Below, piece by piece: positions 37,165 through 45,802 of a stretch of 64,000 nucleotides of DNA (position 1 is the stretch's first letter; every line of letters starts with the position of its first letter). The position numbers were made by a program, and so were the translations under genes. The notes under the pieces were generated by a model. The model made no database searches. It was not told the DNA's origin and saw only the letters and a program-made list of their open reading frames with translations. This DNA comes from Alphaproteobacteria bacterium (GTDB taxonomy: Bacteria; Pseudomonadota; Alphaproteobacteria; Micropepsales; Micropepsaceae): NCBI GenBank assembly GCA_017983635.1, contig JAGOBA010000001.1, positions 434,001-498,000 on the forward strand, read 5' to 3'.

Positions 37165-37189
37165 GAAACGCGGGTTTTTCGGGCGTTTC
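37165..37189. promoter_or_regulatory. Inverted repeat upstream of the autoinducer cluster
   Basis: GAAACGC at 37165-37171 and GCGTTTC at 37183-37189 are 7-base arms around an 11-base loop, with GC-rich extensions. It lies about 75 bases upstream of the response-regulator start. It could be an operator or an RNA hairpin. No clear -35/-10 pair was assigned. The following 270 bases up to cspA hold only the divergent leader of cspA. Confidence 0.35.
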
Positions 37190-37458
37190 CGGGCCAGTCG
37201 AACTGGCACATTTAGCACGAAAGCGGCGGCTCTTCATTGCACTTTCACCTCAGAGGGCGCATATGACCTGCAGTGACGGCTGCACGGTTGTGAAGTGCGG
37301 GCCCATGATTTTCGACGACGCGCGCGGGGGCGACCTCTCGCGCTTTCGCCCGAGAACCCGGTTCGAAAACCTTCTTTCAAACGTTTGTCATGCTTTTCAT
37401 CGCGTCTTGGCATTTCGCCCGGGCGCAAAAATGCTTTGTGAAACAAGGACTGCACGAA

Positions 37459-37668
37459 ATGGCTTCGAACACGGGTACCGTGAAATTTTTCAATGCGACC
37501 AAGGGCTTTGGCTTCATCGCGCCGGATGGCGGCGGCAAGGACGTCTTCGTCCACGCGACCGCCGTCGAGCAAGCCGGGATGAGCGCGCTCACCGAAGGTC
37601 AGCGCGTCAACTTCAATACGGAAGCCGACGCGCGCGGCGCGAAGGCGGTCAACCTCAGCGCTGCGTAA
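37459..37668 (+). CDS. cspA: Cold shock protein (CspA family)
   Basis: A 69-residue single cold-shock domain with both RNA-binding motifs: KGFGFIAPDGGGKDVFVH contains RNP-1-like GFGFI and RNP-2-like VFVH. It begins MASNTGTVKFFNATKG. The ATG at 37459 has an AAGGAC ribosome site. The frame is open further upstream, but that is most likely the long 5' leader typical of csp mRNAs. A strong terminator follows. Confidence 0.95.
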   Translation: MASNTGTVKFFNATKGFGFIAPDGGGKDVFVHATAVEQAGMSALTEGQRVNFNTEADARGAKAVNLSAA

Positions 37669-37693
37669 GCGGGGCGTGAGGTGACGTGATGGG

Positions 37694-37721
37694 CGGCCGG
37701 GCGAGAGCTCGGCCGTTTTTT
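37694..37721 (+). terminator. Rho-independent terminator of cspA
   Basis: CGGCCGGGC pairs with GCTCGGCCG (one G-T pair) around a GAGA loop, followed by a run of T. It lies 26 bases after the cspA stop. Confidence 0.88.
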
Positions 37722-38111
37722 CGTGGCAGCAACGCCGCGGCGCGCTATGTGTCGCCGGAACCCTGTCGCCGGAACCTTTTTCGTTAACTTGTTACGTGTC
37801 CCTGCGCGCGCGGGCTGCAAGCCTTGAACGCGCACGCCGGTCAGCGCGCACCTCGTCGCTCGCGCACTTAGTGAAATCCGTGCAAGACGTCGACGCCGCA
37901 CGCTTGCATCGCGCGCCGGTGCTTCGCGCGTACGGGGAAAGTCTTCTCGGGCAAGGTCCTAGCAGCACACTGTCGGCTGAATCGCGCGATTCGAGTACAG
38001 TGTTCTCGCTTCGCGGTTGAAACTTGTCTGCTGCGGTTCGCAATTACTTGCCGCTATTCGACGCGTACGGCTTAATCGTCGCTCTCAACCTCGTTCCATT
38101 CTGGGTGGCAA
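37722..38111. other. Intergenic region with degenerate GTGTCC motif copies
   Basis: About 390 bases without a supported gene. At 37749-37800 there are three weak copies of the accessory motif (TGTCGCCGGAACC twice, then GTGTCCCTG). The rest shows GC-rich short repeats and no ribosome site. A promoter for the following membrane-protein gene may lie in the AT-richer part after 38040. Confidence 0.4.
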
Positions 38112-38114
38112 GTG

Positions 38115-39233
38115 ATGTCTGGCGATAGCGATCCGAGCACGGGCGCAAGCAGCACATCCGACGCAGCTGACGACCTGCCGTCAATGTTTGCAAGCGAACT
38201 TGGTCGGCCGTTCCATGACAGCCATGCACAGCCCCTACCTTCGGACACTACGACTCTCGAGACACCAAGGACATCACCTCCAACAACGGCTGAAGCGACG
38301 ACCGCTTCGCCAGAAACTCCGGCGATATTCAAGCGCCAGGTCGAGCTGGATGCGGCAGATTACTTTGTCAAGCAGACCCAATTCGGAAAGGTTGGCGAGA
38401 AGATTACGCCATTCACTACGCAGCTAAAGCGCGAGGCTCGACGATTCTTTCCGATCGATGATGACGTCTACGCGATCACCGACGGGCTTCAACGCGAAAT
38501 TCGGGAACGCTATGTCAACATGCGATTCTGGACGCTGTCGTTCTACCTGCTGTTTTGCATTTGGACATTTCTGCTAGTTGCTGGCCAAAGGGATGCCCTT
38601 GATTTTGTCGGTCGCCTTGCGCAATTGCCCGTCTCGTCCGCTCTGGCGCTTCTGATCGCAGTCGGCGGAATTCTACTTGTTTTGCTGCGTTCTTTTACAA
38701 GGTGGTGGGTAACGAAGGACCTCCGGCAGGCCACCGAGCGTCTCTCATTCAAAGTGAAGGAGAGATACCAGGAAATTTTGCACGAGTGCAGAATCGCCTC
38801 GAGCGAGATCGTTCACATGGCCGGCGAAGGTAAGTGGCCGGAGCGTGCCGCCAAGTGTACCAAGGTTGCGCTTTGGTATGCCATCCGCGCCGACTACTTG
38901 GACCGATACAGCACGACCACTCTCTGGAAGGTGGACACCTCGTTCCGAAACGACGAGCGATGCTTCTGGGCCGGAAAAGTTCTTCTCGCGACCGTTCTGG
39001 GATGGCTCATCGCCGGCATGCCAAACGCAGGACTGGCTTTTGCCACGTTCGCACTCGTCGCAGTTATTGGATGGCGCGTCGCTGGCGCTCGCAGCAACAA
39101 CATCTTCTCGGTGACGTTCAATGAGGTGTACGCTGGCGAGGGCGCTCGAAGCCACTATTTCGAAGCCCTTGCGAAGGAGATCGAAAATCTCGTGGAACTC
39201 ACCGAGCGTAACATGTGGAACCGAAGCACTTAA
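38115..39233 (+). CDS. Hypothetical membrane protein with two helix pairs
   Basis: A 372-residue protein. The first 75 residues are Ser/Thr/Pro-rich. Two hydrophobic helices follow (FWTLSFYLLFCIWTFLLVAG and SALALLIAVGGILLVLLRSF), then a helical soluble part with a Trp-rich phrase (CTKVALWYAIRADYLDRYST), then a second helix pair (VLLATVLGWLIAGMPNAGLA, FATFALVAVIGWRVAGA). Start GTG 38112 or ATG 38115. The arrangement recalls SLATT-like effector proteins, but I cannot assign it. AT content is higher than in flanking core genes. Confidence 0.7.
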   Translation: MSGDSDPSTGASSTSDAADDLPSMFASELGRPFHDSHAQPLPSDTTTLETPRTSPPTTAEATTASPETPAIFKRQVELDAADYFVKQTQFGKVGEKITPFTTQLKREARRFFPIDDDVYAITDGLQREIRERYVNMRFWTLSFYLLFCIWTFLLVAGQRDALDFVGRLAQLPVSSALALLIAVGGILLVLLRSFTRWWVTKDLRQATERLSFKVKERYQEILHECRIASSEIVHMAGEGKWPERAAKCTKVALWYAIRADYLDRYSTTTLWKVDTSFRNDERCFWAGKVLLATVLGWLIAGMPNAGLAFATFALVAVIGWRVAGARSNNIFSVTFNEVYAGEGARSHYFEALAKEIENLVELTERNMWNRST

Positions 39234-39238
39234 AGGAG

Positions 39239-39379
39239 TTGGGCGAGATCGAGGAGCCCGTTCGTGAATCGACCAGGCTGACCGCCGCGATCCAAACGGA
39301 GTTTGACAGGCAGAGGCAGTCTCGTCGCCTTCCGGGCGAGCGGTCTGCACCCATTGCGAGAATTCCGAGTAGATAGGGC
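39239..39379 (+). other. Coding-like open frame after the membrane-protein stop
   Basis: In another frame than the gene before it, the sequence reads LGEIEEPVRESTRLTAAIQT then EFDRQRQSRRLPGERSAP and stops near 39379. It looks like protein and continues upstream as PKHLKE past the previous stop. It may be the true C-terminus of the upstream protein after a frameshift. No good ribosome site is present. Confidence 0.3.
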
Positions 39380-39486
39380 AACACATCCAAATATTCGCAG
39401 GCCCGCGCCGCGTTGCGGTGGAGAACGCCAGCTAGCTTGGTCTACGCTTTCGTCTGTCGTAGGTCGTTGGGGGAAATCCACCGACA

Positions 39487-40914
39487 ATGGATGCGGAAAC
39501 GAACAACAATTTCAGTGCGGAAGCTCTCCGCGGCGCGGTGGAAGTCGCGCTCGCCACGCTCTTGTTGCTTGTTATCGCGTTCGCCTTGCCTTGGCCTCTT
39601 CTTTGGACACGGTTCTCGCTACCCGCTCCCGGGCCAACGGTGGAAGTGTTGGCTGTCTTGGGACTAGCCTTTCCGATGGCGCTGGTGTTGCACTCGCTCC
39701 TAGGCGACCAGCTCGTCATTGTGATCAGCCGGCTTATGCTGGGCGTGATTGCGATCGGTGTCGCCGTCGGTGGTGCGTCTTTTGGCGTTTTTTTGCGCGA
39801 GCTCATTCTGACCGAGAAGATTAAGGCGGACTATGTAGCGGCTGCAGTGCTTGCGAGCGCCTTGCTGTTCACTGCCTACTGGCTTTGGAGGCAACTCTCC
39901 GGCAATCCGTGGCGGATTCCGGCGTTGGGTGTGATCGGGCCGGCATTCGTGGCTGCGGCCGTGATGTCATTCATGCTCATTCCGTTTCTGGCCGACGACT
40001 GGAACCAATGGGCGAAGCAGACTCATCCCGAGCTATTGCTCCATCCGGGCAATCCGAACGCCCATCTACTCGCAACGCTGAAAGACCTCGCGGGCGTGCT
40101 CGACAGTTTGTCTGGCCTCTTGAGCGCGGCACTTGCGACGGCTGCGACCGTTTTCATCGTAACCAGCGTGTCGCCAGACCTATCGCGTATCATTGACTAT
40201 CTGGGGCTCTCTCGTGCGCAAATAACGGCAGCTCAAAAGCTACGCAAACCTCTAAGCGATCTCGTCCGTGAAACAAAGCCAAGGGATGCTCTGTTCAAGA
40301 GAGAGTTCATTGTCACGCCTCAGAGCTTTGAACGGGAAGCTCCACTGGAGTCTGTAATCGCGGGAGGCGCGCGGGTGAAGCTGATAGTGCCGCGCGTGGG
40401 TGCAACACCAGATGCATTCACCTTCGACAGAATCAGGACTCTATTGGACAGCGCGCAAATCGAGATTCGCGATTCACTATTCTTTGTCTATTTGAGCGAT
40501 CGGTTGGCGAGTTCCGAGCCCGTGTGTTACGCGACCGGACCAGAGATGTGGGAGCTGATGCAGCGTCAAGTGGGCGATGACGACCGACCGGCCTCCGGTC
40601 GCTTCCGTGGGGAGTTCAGCGACGACTTCTTCGCGTCACTGAATTCCGGTAACGGTCGTGCGATTCAAGCAGTGATCGAGAATGCAAGAGCGTTTGCCCT
40701 TTCCAATAACCCACTCGACGATTTGTTACTCACCAGTGTGGTTCTCAAAGATACCATGGAAGTGAAGGACGCCCTCACTGTTATGAGGGCACACAACCTT
40801 CGTCGTGCGTTGGTCTGTTCCAGCAAAGTGCCTGTCGAACGCGCTGTCATTGGCGTTCCAAGCATCGCCGCGTATTTGTGGGCCGATCCCCAAGAAGTAG
40901 GTGCACACGCTTAA
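39487..40914 (+). CDS. Hypothetical multi-pass membrane protein
   Basis: A 475-residue protein. About five to six hydrophobic segments lie in the first 230 residues (VALATLLLLVIAFALPWPLL, EVLAVLGLAFPMALVLHSLL, LMLGVIAIGVAVGGASFGVF, DYVAAAVLASALLFTAYWLW, LSAALATAATVFIVTSV). A cytoplasmic domain of about 240 residues follows (ARVKLIVPRVGATPDAFTFD, DSLFFVYLSDRLAS, TVMRAHNLRRALVCSSKVPV). No family recognised. It sits between another membrane protein and a NUDIX gene on the same strand and seems part of one module. Confidence 0.7.
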   Translation: MDAETNNNFSAEALRGAVEVALATLLLLVIAFALPWPLLWTRFSLPAPGPTVEVLAVLGLAFPMALVLHSLLGDQLVIVISRLMLGVIAIGVAVGGASFGVFLRELILTEKIKADYVAAAVLASALLFTAYWLWRQLSGNPWRIPALGVIGPAFVAAAVMSFMLIPFLADDWNQWAKQTHPELLLHPGNPNAHLLATLKDLAGVLDSLSGLLSAALATAATVFIVTSVSPDLSRIIDYLGLSRAQITAAQKLRKPLSDLVRETKPRDALFKREFIVTPQSFEREAPLESVIAGGARVKLIVPRVGATPDAFTFDRIRTLLDSAQIEIRDSLFFVYLSDRLASSEPVCYATGPEMWELMQRQVGDDDRPASGRFRGEFSDDFFASLNSGNGRAIQAVIENARAFALSNNPLDDLLLTSVVLKDTMEVKDALTVMRAHNLRRALVCSSKVPVERAVIGVPSIAAYLWADPQEVGAHA

Positions 40915-40987
40915 CCCGCGTCAGAGGCGGGTTGCTCGCAACTTCTCTATTGCCCTTTTTTGAAGTTCTGGCAACACGAGGCAAGCC

Positions 40988-41659
40988 ATGTGGAATCTGC
41001 AACGAAATTGGAAGCGAAATTCGAGTGCTACGGTCAGTCGCTCTGACCAGGAAGAAAGGCAAGGTGGGCCGAATCGGGCGATTAGGACTACCAGCGTTGC
41101 AGCCAGTGCGAAAGCGCAAGGAGGGATCGGCGTCTTCGAAGAGGCGCGAACAAAAGACCGATTTGCACTCGTTCTGATGAAGAACGAGCGCAGGTTTTTT
41201 GCAAGCACTTATTTTCTTGAATTGCGGAGGGCCAATGATTCCGTCTACCCAAATCGCTACGGACTCTTTGGGGGGCGAATCGAAGAGGGAGAAACGGCCC
41301 GCGAGTGCGCCGTGCGGGAAGTGTTCGAAGAGACCGGTGTTAGAATTGCTCAAAGCGATCTTGTGGAGCTTCTAAGTTTCAACGGCGAAAATGACAATGG
41401 GGATGTCAACGAGGGTGGGATTTTCCTTCACAGCTTCCTGCCGGGAAATGGAATTACCCTAGCTCAGATTAGGAAGGCTCAGCGAATTCTCATTGGGAGA
41501 CTCAAAGACCCGGACGATCTTCCTGGCGAACCCGTTGAAATAGCCAGTTGGCGGTGGCCTCGTTGGAAGAAGAATGATTGGCTGCGCCTAACTCCCCAAG
41601 CGGCCTACGCTTTACTGGCGGATCTTGATCGAGAGAAGCGTCATAAGAACTCACACTAG
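40988..41659 (+). CDS. NUDIX hydrolase
   Basis: A 223-residue frame containing a complete Nudix box: GGRIEEGETARECAV followed by REVFEETGV, fitting G-x5-E-x7-R-E-U-x-E-E-x-G-U. It hydrolyses some nucleoside diphosphate linked compound; the substrate is not evident. The first 60 residues from 40988 look poorly structured, so translation may begin later, for example at the ATG at 41177. The last gene of a three-gene plus-strand module. Confidence 0.8.
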   Translation: MWNLQRNWKRNSSATVSRSDQEERQGGPNRAIRTTSVAASAKAQGGIGVFEEARTKDRFALVLMKNERRFFASTYFLELRRANDSVYPNRYGLFGGRIEEGETARECAVREVFEETGVRIAQSDLVELLSFNGENDNGDVNEGGIFLHSFLPGNGITLAQIRKAQRILIGRLKDPDDLPGEPVEIASWRWPRWKKNDWLRLTPQAAYALLADLDREKRHKNSH

Positions 41660-41695
41660 GAGTGACGTTCTCGACTCCGAATCATTTGACAACGC

Positions 41696-41878
41696 CTACA
41701 TCCGTTCCGGGACATCGAGCCCAAGCAGAGATAGCACTCGCGTCCGAGTGGTGAGGGTGAGGGTGCAGAGAGTGAGGCGCGCGCCGCGGAGTGGGGCGTT
41801 TGGCTCGCTGAGGATGTGGTGGGCGGCGTAGAAGGTGGAGAAGCGTTGGGCTAGTTCGAAGGCGAAGGCGCATCCTCC
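41696..41878 (-). pseudogene. Second, orphan 3' end of argS
   Basis: The minus strand encodes CAFAFELAQRFSTFYAAHHI then LSEPNAPLRGARLTLC and ends LGLDVPERM with a stop. This corresponds to the last 55-60 residues of the intact argS at 41919 (AYAFELAQEFSRFWAAHHIL ... LGIEVPERM) but is diverged and has the higher GC style of the rest of argS. It has no start codon. It looks like the original gene end displaced by recombination. Confidence 0.8.
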
Positions 41879-41918
41879 TTCGCTAAGGCTACGGAGGACA
41901 GGAAGAATTGGCTGCGGA

Positions 41919-43697
41919 CTACATCCGCTCCGGAACTTCGATACCCAAGAGGCTCAAGGCCAATTGCAACCTAGCAAGAGTCATTGCGCACAGAGAGAGG
42001 CGGGACGCCCGCAGCACGTCGCCAGGCCCGCTCAGAATGTGGTGCGCGGCCCAAAAGCGGCTAAATTCTTGCGCAAGCTCAAAGGCATAGGCACACAGGA
42101 CATTCGGCGCTCGCTTGGCCGCCGATTGGTCTATGGCAGCCGAAATACGATCGAGCACCAACGCCAACCTGCAGTCGGCGTGTCCATCGAGCCGCACAGG
42201 GCCCGGCTGAAAACCCTGAGTCCCAGCTTTGCGAAGGAGCGACCTGCTGCGCACCGCCGCGTATTGGAGGTAGGGGCCGGTTTCGCCTTCGAATTTGGTG
42301 AAGCGGGCGAGGTCGAAGACGTAGTTGGTTAGGCGGTGGTTTTGAAGGTCGGCGAACTTTATCGCGGCCAGGCCCACTTGGCGCGCGATTTCTTCCCGCT
42401 CCGCTGGCGGGTAGTCGGTTGCGAGGCCGGCTTCGTTCAGGCGGTTCAGCGCTTCTTCCTTGGCTTGTTCGATCAGGTCGAAGAGTTTCACCGTGCCGCC
42501 CGCTCTCGTGCGGAAGGGTTTGCCGTCGGGGCCGTTGACGGTGCCGAAGCCTATGTGCTCGAGGGTGGCTTTGCCGGTGAGGTTCGCCTTCCTTGCGCCG
42601 CGGAAGACTTTTTCGAAGTGGTCGTGTTGCGGTTGGCCGACGACGTAGAGGATGAGGTCGGGGTCGGCCGTCTTCACGCGGTCGATGATGGTGGCGAGGT
42701 CGGTGGTTTCGTAGAGCGCTGCGCCGTCGGTTTTTTGCACGATCAACGGGGGCAGTTCTTTTTTGTCGCCGGGTTCGGTGATGTGGATGACGAGCGCGCC
42801 TTCGCTGAGCTCCGCCAGGCCGCGCTTTTGCAGATCGGCGACCATGGGGGCGACGAGCTTGTCGACGTCGCTTTCGCCCTTCCACCAGTCGAAGTGGATG
42901 TCGAGCGCGTCGAACTCGCGCCGCACGCCGGCGAACGAGACGCCGCGGAAGTGTTCCCACAGCGCGCGGTAGCCGGGGCGGCCGGCCTGGAGCTCGGCCG
43001 TCGCCTTGCGCGCTTCGTCGAGGCGTGCGGGGTCGGCTTTGCAGGCGGCGCTGGCCTTTGGGTAGAGGCGCTCCAGGTCCTCCATGGTGACTGGGGGATG
43101 GGTGTTGGGGAATGGGCCGGTGTTGGTTTCGTCGAAGTAGATCGCAACTTCGGGATCGTTGCCGCGTTCGTGCTTCAGTTCGGTGATCAGCTGGCCCATC
43201 TGCAGGCCCCAATCGCCGAAGTGGACGTCGGTGATCACCTTGTCGCCGGCGAAGCGGAACAGGCGCGCCAGCGCGTCGCCGATGACGAGCGAGCGCAGGT
43301 GGCCCGCGTGCATGGTCTTTGCAATGTTCGGGCCGCCGAAATCGATCAGCACGGTTTGCGGGTGCTCGCGCGTCGGCACGCCGCAGCGGGGGTCGTCGCG
43401 CAGGCGGTCGATGTGGGCGGCGATCGTGGCGTCGGTCAGCGTCAGGTTGATGAAGCCGGGGCCTGCGATCTCGATCTTGGCGAAGCGCGGGTCTGTGCTC
43501 AGGCGGGCCACGATCTTGTCGGCGATCGCTTTCGGGTTCGCCTTCGCGGCCTTTGCGGCGGCGAGGGCGCCGTTGCACTGAAACTGCGCCAGGTCCGGGC
43601 GGTCGGAGGTGGTGACTACCCCAAGCGCGGGGTCGAGCCCCTCCGCCTGGAAGGCGTCGGCGACGAGGGCGGTGAGGATTTGGGTGAGTGTGGCCAT
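41919..43697 (-). CDS. argS: Arginyl-tRNA synthetase
   Basis: A 592-residue class I aminoacyl-tRNA synthetase. N-terminal tRNA-binding domain, then the HIGH-type motif in NIAKTMHAGHLRSLVIGDAL, the KMSKS-type loop GKPFRTRAGGTVKLFDLIEQ, and the C-terminal anticodon-binding domain ending LLGIEVPERM. The part coding roughly the last 110 residues is less GC-rich and has other codon habits than the rest. Together with the orphan argS end behind it, this suggests the 3' end was replaced by incoming DNA. Confidence 0.95.
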   Translation of the reverse strand: MATLTQILTALVADAFQAEGLDPALGVVTTSDRPDLAQFQCNGALAAAKAAKANPKAIADKIVARLSTDPRFAKIEIAGPGFINLTLTDATIAAHIDRLRDDPRCGVPTREHPQTVLIDFGGPNIAKTMHAGHLRSLVIGDALARLFRFAGDKVITDVHFGDWGLQMGQLITELKHERGNDPEVAIYFDETNTGPFPNTHPPVTMEDLERLYPKASAACKADPARLDEARKATAELQAGRPGYRALWEHFRGVSFAGVRREFDALDIHFDWWKGESDVDKLVAPMVADLQKRGLAELSEGALVIHITEPGDKKELPPLIVQKTDGAALYETTDLATIIDRVKTADPDLILYVVGQPQHDHFEKVFRGARKANLTGKATLEHIGFGTVNGPDGKPFRTRAGGTVKLFDLIEQAKEEALNRLNEAGLATDYPPAEREEIARQVGLAAIKFADLQNHRLTNYVFDLARFTKFEGETGPYLQYAAVRSRSLLRKAGTQGFQPGPVRLDGHADCRLALVLDRISAAIDQSAAKRAPNVLCAYAFELAQEFSRFWAAHHILSGPGDVLRASRLSLCAMTLARLQLALSLLGIEVPERM

Positions 43698-43796
43698 GGT
43701 GGCCGGGGTTTAGCGCGCCCTGCCCGGCTTGTCATCGGGGGTTAGCCCGGGTGCGGCGGAGTGCGCGGCGCCGTGGTTGAGACTTCACCGCCAAGG

Positions 43797-43981
43797 CACG
43801 AAGGTGCTCGAAGGTTTACGAAGAAGAAAGAGAATTGAAACGCCAAGACGCCAAGAGGCTCAGGCTATTCGTCAGGCACCCGCGCGCGTAGCGCGCATCA
43901 ATGGCGCTTCGCGCCGAACCAGCGCGTGACCAGTGCCACGAGCATCTTGGCGTCTTGGCGGTTCATTCTCTTTCTTCTTCC
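43797..43981. repeat. Long palindromic intergenic repeat, copy A
   Basis: About 185 bases. It begins CACGAAGGTGCTCGAAGG and has arms ATTGAAACGCCAAGACGCC and GAGCATCTTGGCGTCTTGGC that pair imperfectly. Its middle contains GGCACCCGCGCGCGTAGCGC. It matches copy B at 45595 over its full length. The two copies flank the wax-ester synthase gene. The rest of 43698-44125 contains a GTGTCCCCGG motif near 44072 and no other gene. Confidence 0.85.
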
Positions 43982-44125
43982 TAGGGAGTTGTGGTGAAAT
44001 TCTTGCGGCGGGGCGGGCTTCAAGCGGATGGCGTGTGCGCCTAGAATAGCGGGGCGGCAAGGGGTTGTTATGTGTCCCCGGTATAGAAGTGCCGCGCACA
44101 TATTTGGGTTGGGGCCTTAAGAGAA

Positions 44126-45583
44126 ATGACACAGCAGCTGGGCGCGCAGGATGCGCAGTTTCTCTATCTCCAGACCGGGGAAAATCTGACCCATGTGATG
44201 GGCATCTATGTCTACGATCCGTCGACGGCGCCCGGGGGCAGGGTGCGGTTCAAGGATATCGTGCGCCATATCAGTGCGCGTTCTCATACCTCACCGGTGT
44301 TCCGGCGGCGGCTGCTGCGCCTGCCGCTCGACATCGATCATCCCTATTGGGTGAAGGATCCGCATTTCGAGATCGAGACGCATATCACCCATGTCGCCCT
44401 GCCGGAGCCCGGCGATTGGCGGCAGTTCTGCATTCAGGTCGCGCGCCACTTCTCGCGGCCGATGGATATGAACCGGCCGCTCTGGGACATCTATGTGGTG
44501 GAGGGGCTCGACCGCGTCGAGGGTGTGGCGCCCGGGAGCTACGCGTTGCTGCACCGGATCCATCACGCCGCGATCGACGGCGTCTCCGGCGCGCATGCCT
44601 TCGTGGCGCTGAACGATCGCGACGCGCAGGGCACGCCGGCGATCACGCCACGATCGTTCGACGGCGAGATCGGGACGACGCCAAGTGCGGTTGAGATCGC
44701 CGCGCGTGCCATCTTCGCCAACGTTACGTCGCCCGCACGGTTGATGAATGCGGCGCTTCGTCTGTCGCCGGCGCTCTTGAGTGCGGCCGGCAAGAGCCTT
44801 GCAGAGTTCGGGCAAGGGCACGCGCCCGCCGGTGTTCCGCAGACGCGCTTCAACGCGCCGGTCTCACCGCACAAGATGTTCGACGCCGTCACGTTGGAGC
44901 TGAAAGAGCTCAGCGCGATCCGCCCGCTGGTCGAGGGCGCAACGATCAACGACGTCGTGATCGCGATCTGCAGCGGCGCGCTCCGGCGCTATCTCTTGAA
45001 GCACAAGGAACTGCCGAAGGACACGCTGGTCGCGGTGGCGCCGATCAACGCCCGCAAGCGCGCCGGCGAGGCCGATATTCCAGGCAACAACATTTCGGCG
45101 ATGAGCGTGCGGCTGGCGACCGATATCGCCGATCCGCTCGAGCGGCTGCAGGCCATTCGCGACTTCACGGCCGACGCGAAAGAAGCGAAAGCCGGCATCA
45201 GCGCACGCGTGATGACCGATCTGTCGAAGCATATTCCGGGCGCCACCATGGCCGGGGTTGCGCGGCTTCTCACCAGCGAACGCTTCGCGCCGCGTCAGGC
45301 GAACCTGTTCATTTCGAACGTGCCGGGCCCGCAGGTGCCGCTCTACATGAACGGCGCGCGTCTCACGCATCAGTTCGGCATGGCGCCGCTCGCCAACAAT
45401 ATGGGGCTCTTCATCGCGGCGCTGAGCTACAACGGGACGATCAGCTTCTCGATCACCTCCGACCGGCACATCTTGCCCGACATCGGCTTCTTCCGCGAAA
45501 GCATCGTGGCCGCGTTCAAGGAACTGCGCCACCTGAAGCCGGCCGCGAAGGGGAAAAAGACGGCGCGCCGCGACGGAACGTAA
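44126..45583 (+). CDS. Wax ester synthase/diacylglycerol acyltransferase (WS/DGAT)
   Basis: A 485-residue acyltransferase that makes wax esters or triacylglycerol from acyl-CoA. The catalytic HHxxxDG motif is in LHRIHHAAIDGVSGAHAFV (about residues 143-161). The N-terminal MTQQLGAQDAQFLYLQTGEN and C-terminal NLFISNVPGPQVPLYMNGAR parts are typical (WES_acyltransf plus DUF1298-like). ATG at 44126. It implies neutral-lipid storage. Standing alone between two repeat copies, it may have moved as a unit. Confidence 0.95.
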   Translation: MTQQLGAQDAQFLYLQTGENLTHVMGIYVYDPSTAPGGRVRFKDIVRHISARSHTSPVFRRRLLRLPLDIDHPYWVKDPHFEIETHITHVALPEPGDWRQFCIQVARHFSRPMDMNRPLWDIYVVEGLDRVEGVAPGSYALLHRIHHAAIDGVSGAHAFVALNDRDAQGTPAITPRSFDGEIGTTPSAVEIAARAIFANVTSPARLMNAALRLSPALLSAAGKSLAEFGQGHAPAGVPQTRFNAPVSPHKMFDAVTLELKELSAIRPLVEGATINDVVIAICSGALRRYLLKHKELPKDTLVAVAPINARKRAGEADIPGNNISAMSVRLATDIADPLERLQAIRDFTADAKEAKAGISARVMTDLSKHIPGATMAGVARLLTSERFAPRQANLFISNVPGPQVPLYMNGARLTHQFGMAPLANNMGLFIAALSYNGTISFSITSDRHILPDIGFFRESIVAAFKELRHLKPAAKGKKTARRDGT

Positions 45584-45594
45584 GTCACGAAGGT

Positions 45595-45772
45595 ACTCGA
45601 AGGTTCACGAAGAAGAAGAAAGAGTGATTGAACCGCCAAGACGCCAAGATGCTCAGGCCAATCGTCGGACACCCGCGCGCGTTGCGCGCATCAAACGCGC
45701 TTCGCGCCGAACAAACGCGGGGCCAGTGCCATGAGCATCTTGGCGTCTTGGCGGTTCAATTCTCCTTCTTGC
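45595..45772. repeat. Long palindromic intergenic repeat, copy B
   Basis: A perfect 29-base inverted repeat, 45627-45655 against 45732-45760, with arms containing GAACCGCCAAGACGCCAAG. The stem encloses a 76-base loop with GCGCGCGTTGCGCGC. It aligns with copy A at 43797. The RNA would form a very stable stem directly after the wax-ester synthase stop and before the convergent gene. Confidence 0.9.
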
Positions 45773-45802
45773 GCCGCAGCCACGGCATCGGCGCTTGCGG
45801 GA

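Noticed and set aside
37390-37458. Longer N-terminus of the cold shock protein
   Set aside because: Family members begin at MASNTGTVKFF-like sequence and a ribosome site lies before ATG 37459; the rest fits a csp mRNA leader.
43797-45772. The long palindromic repeats as a CRISPR array or IS ends
   Set aside because: Only two copies 1.8 kb apart, no spacer series, no cas or transposase gene between them.
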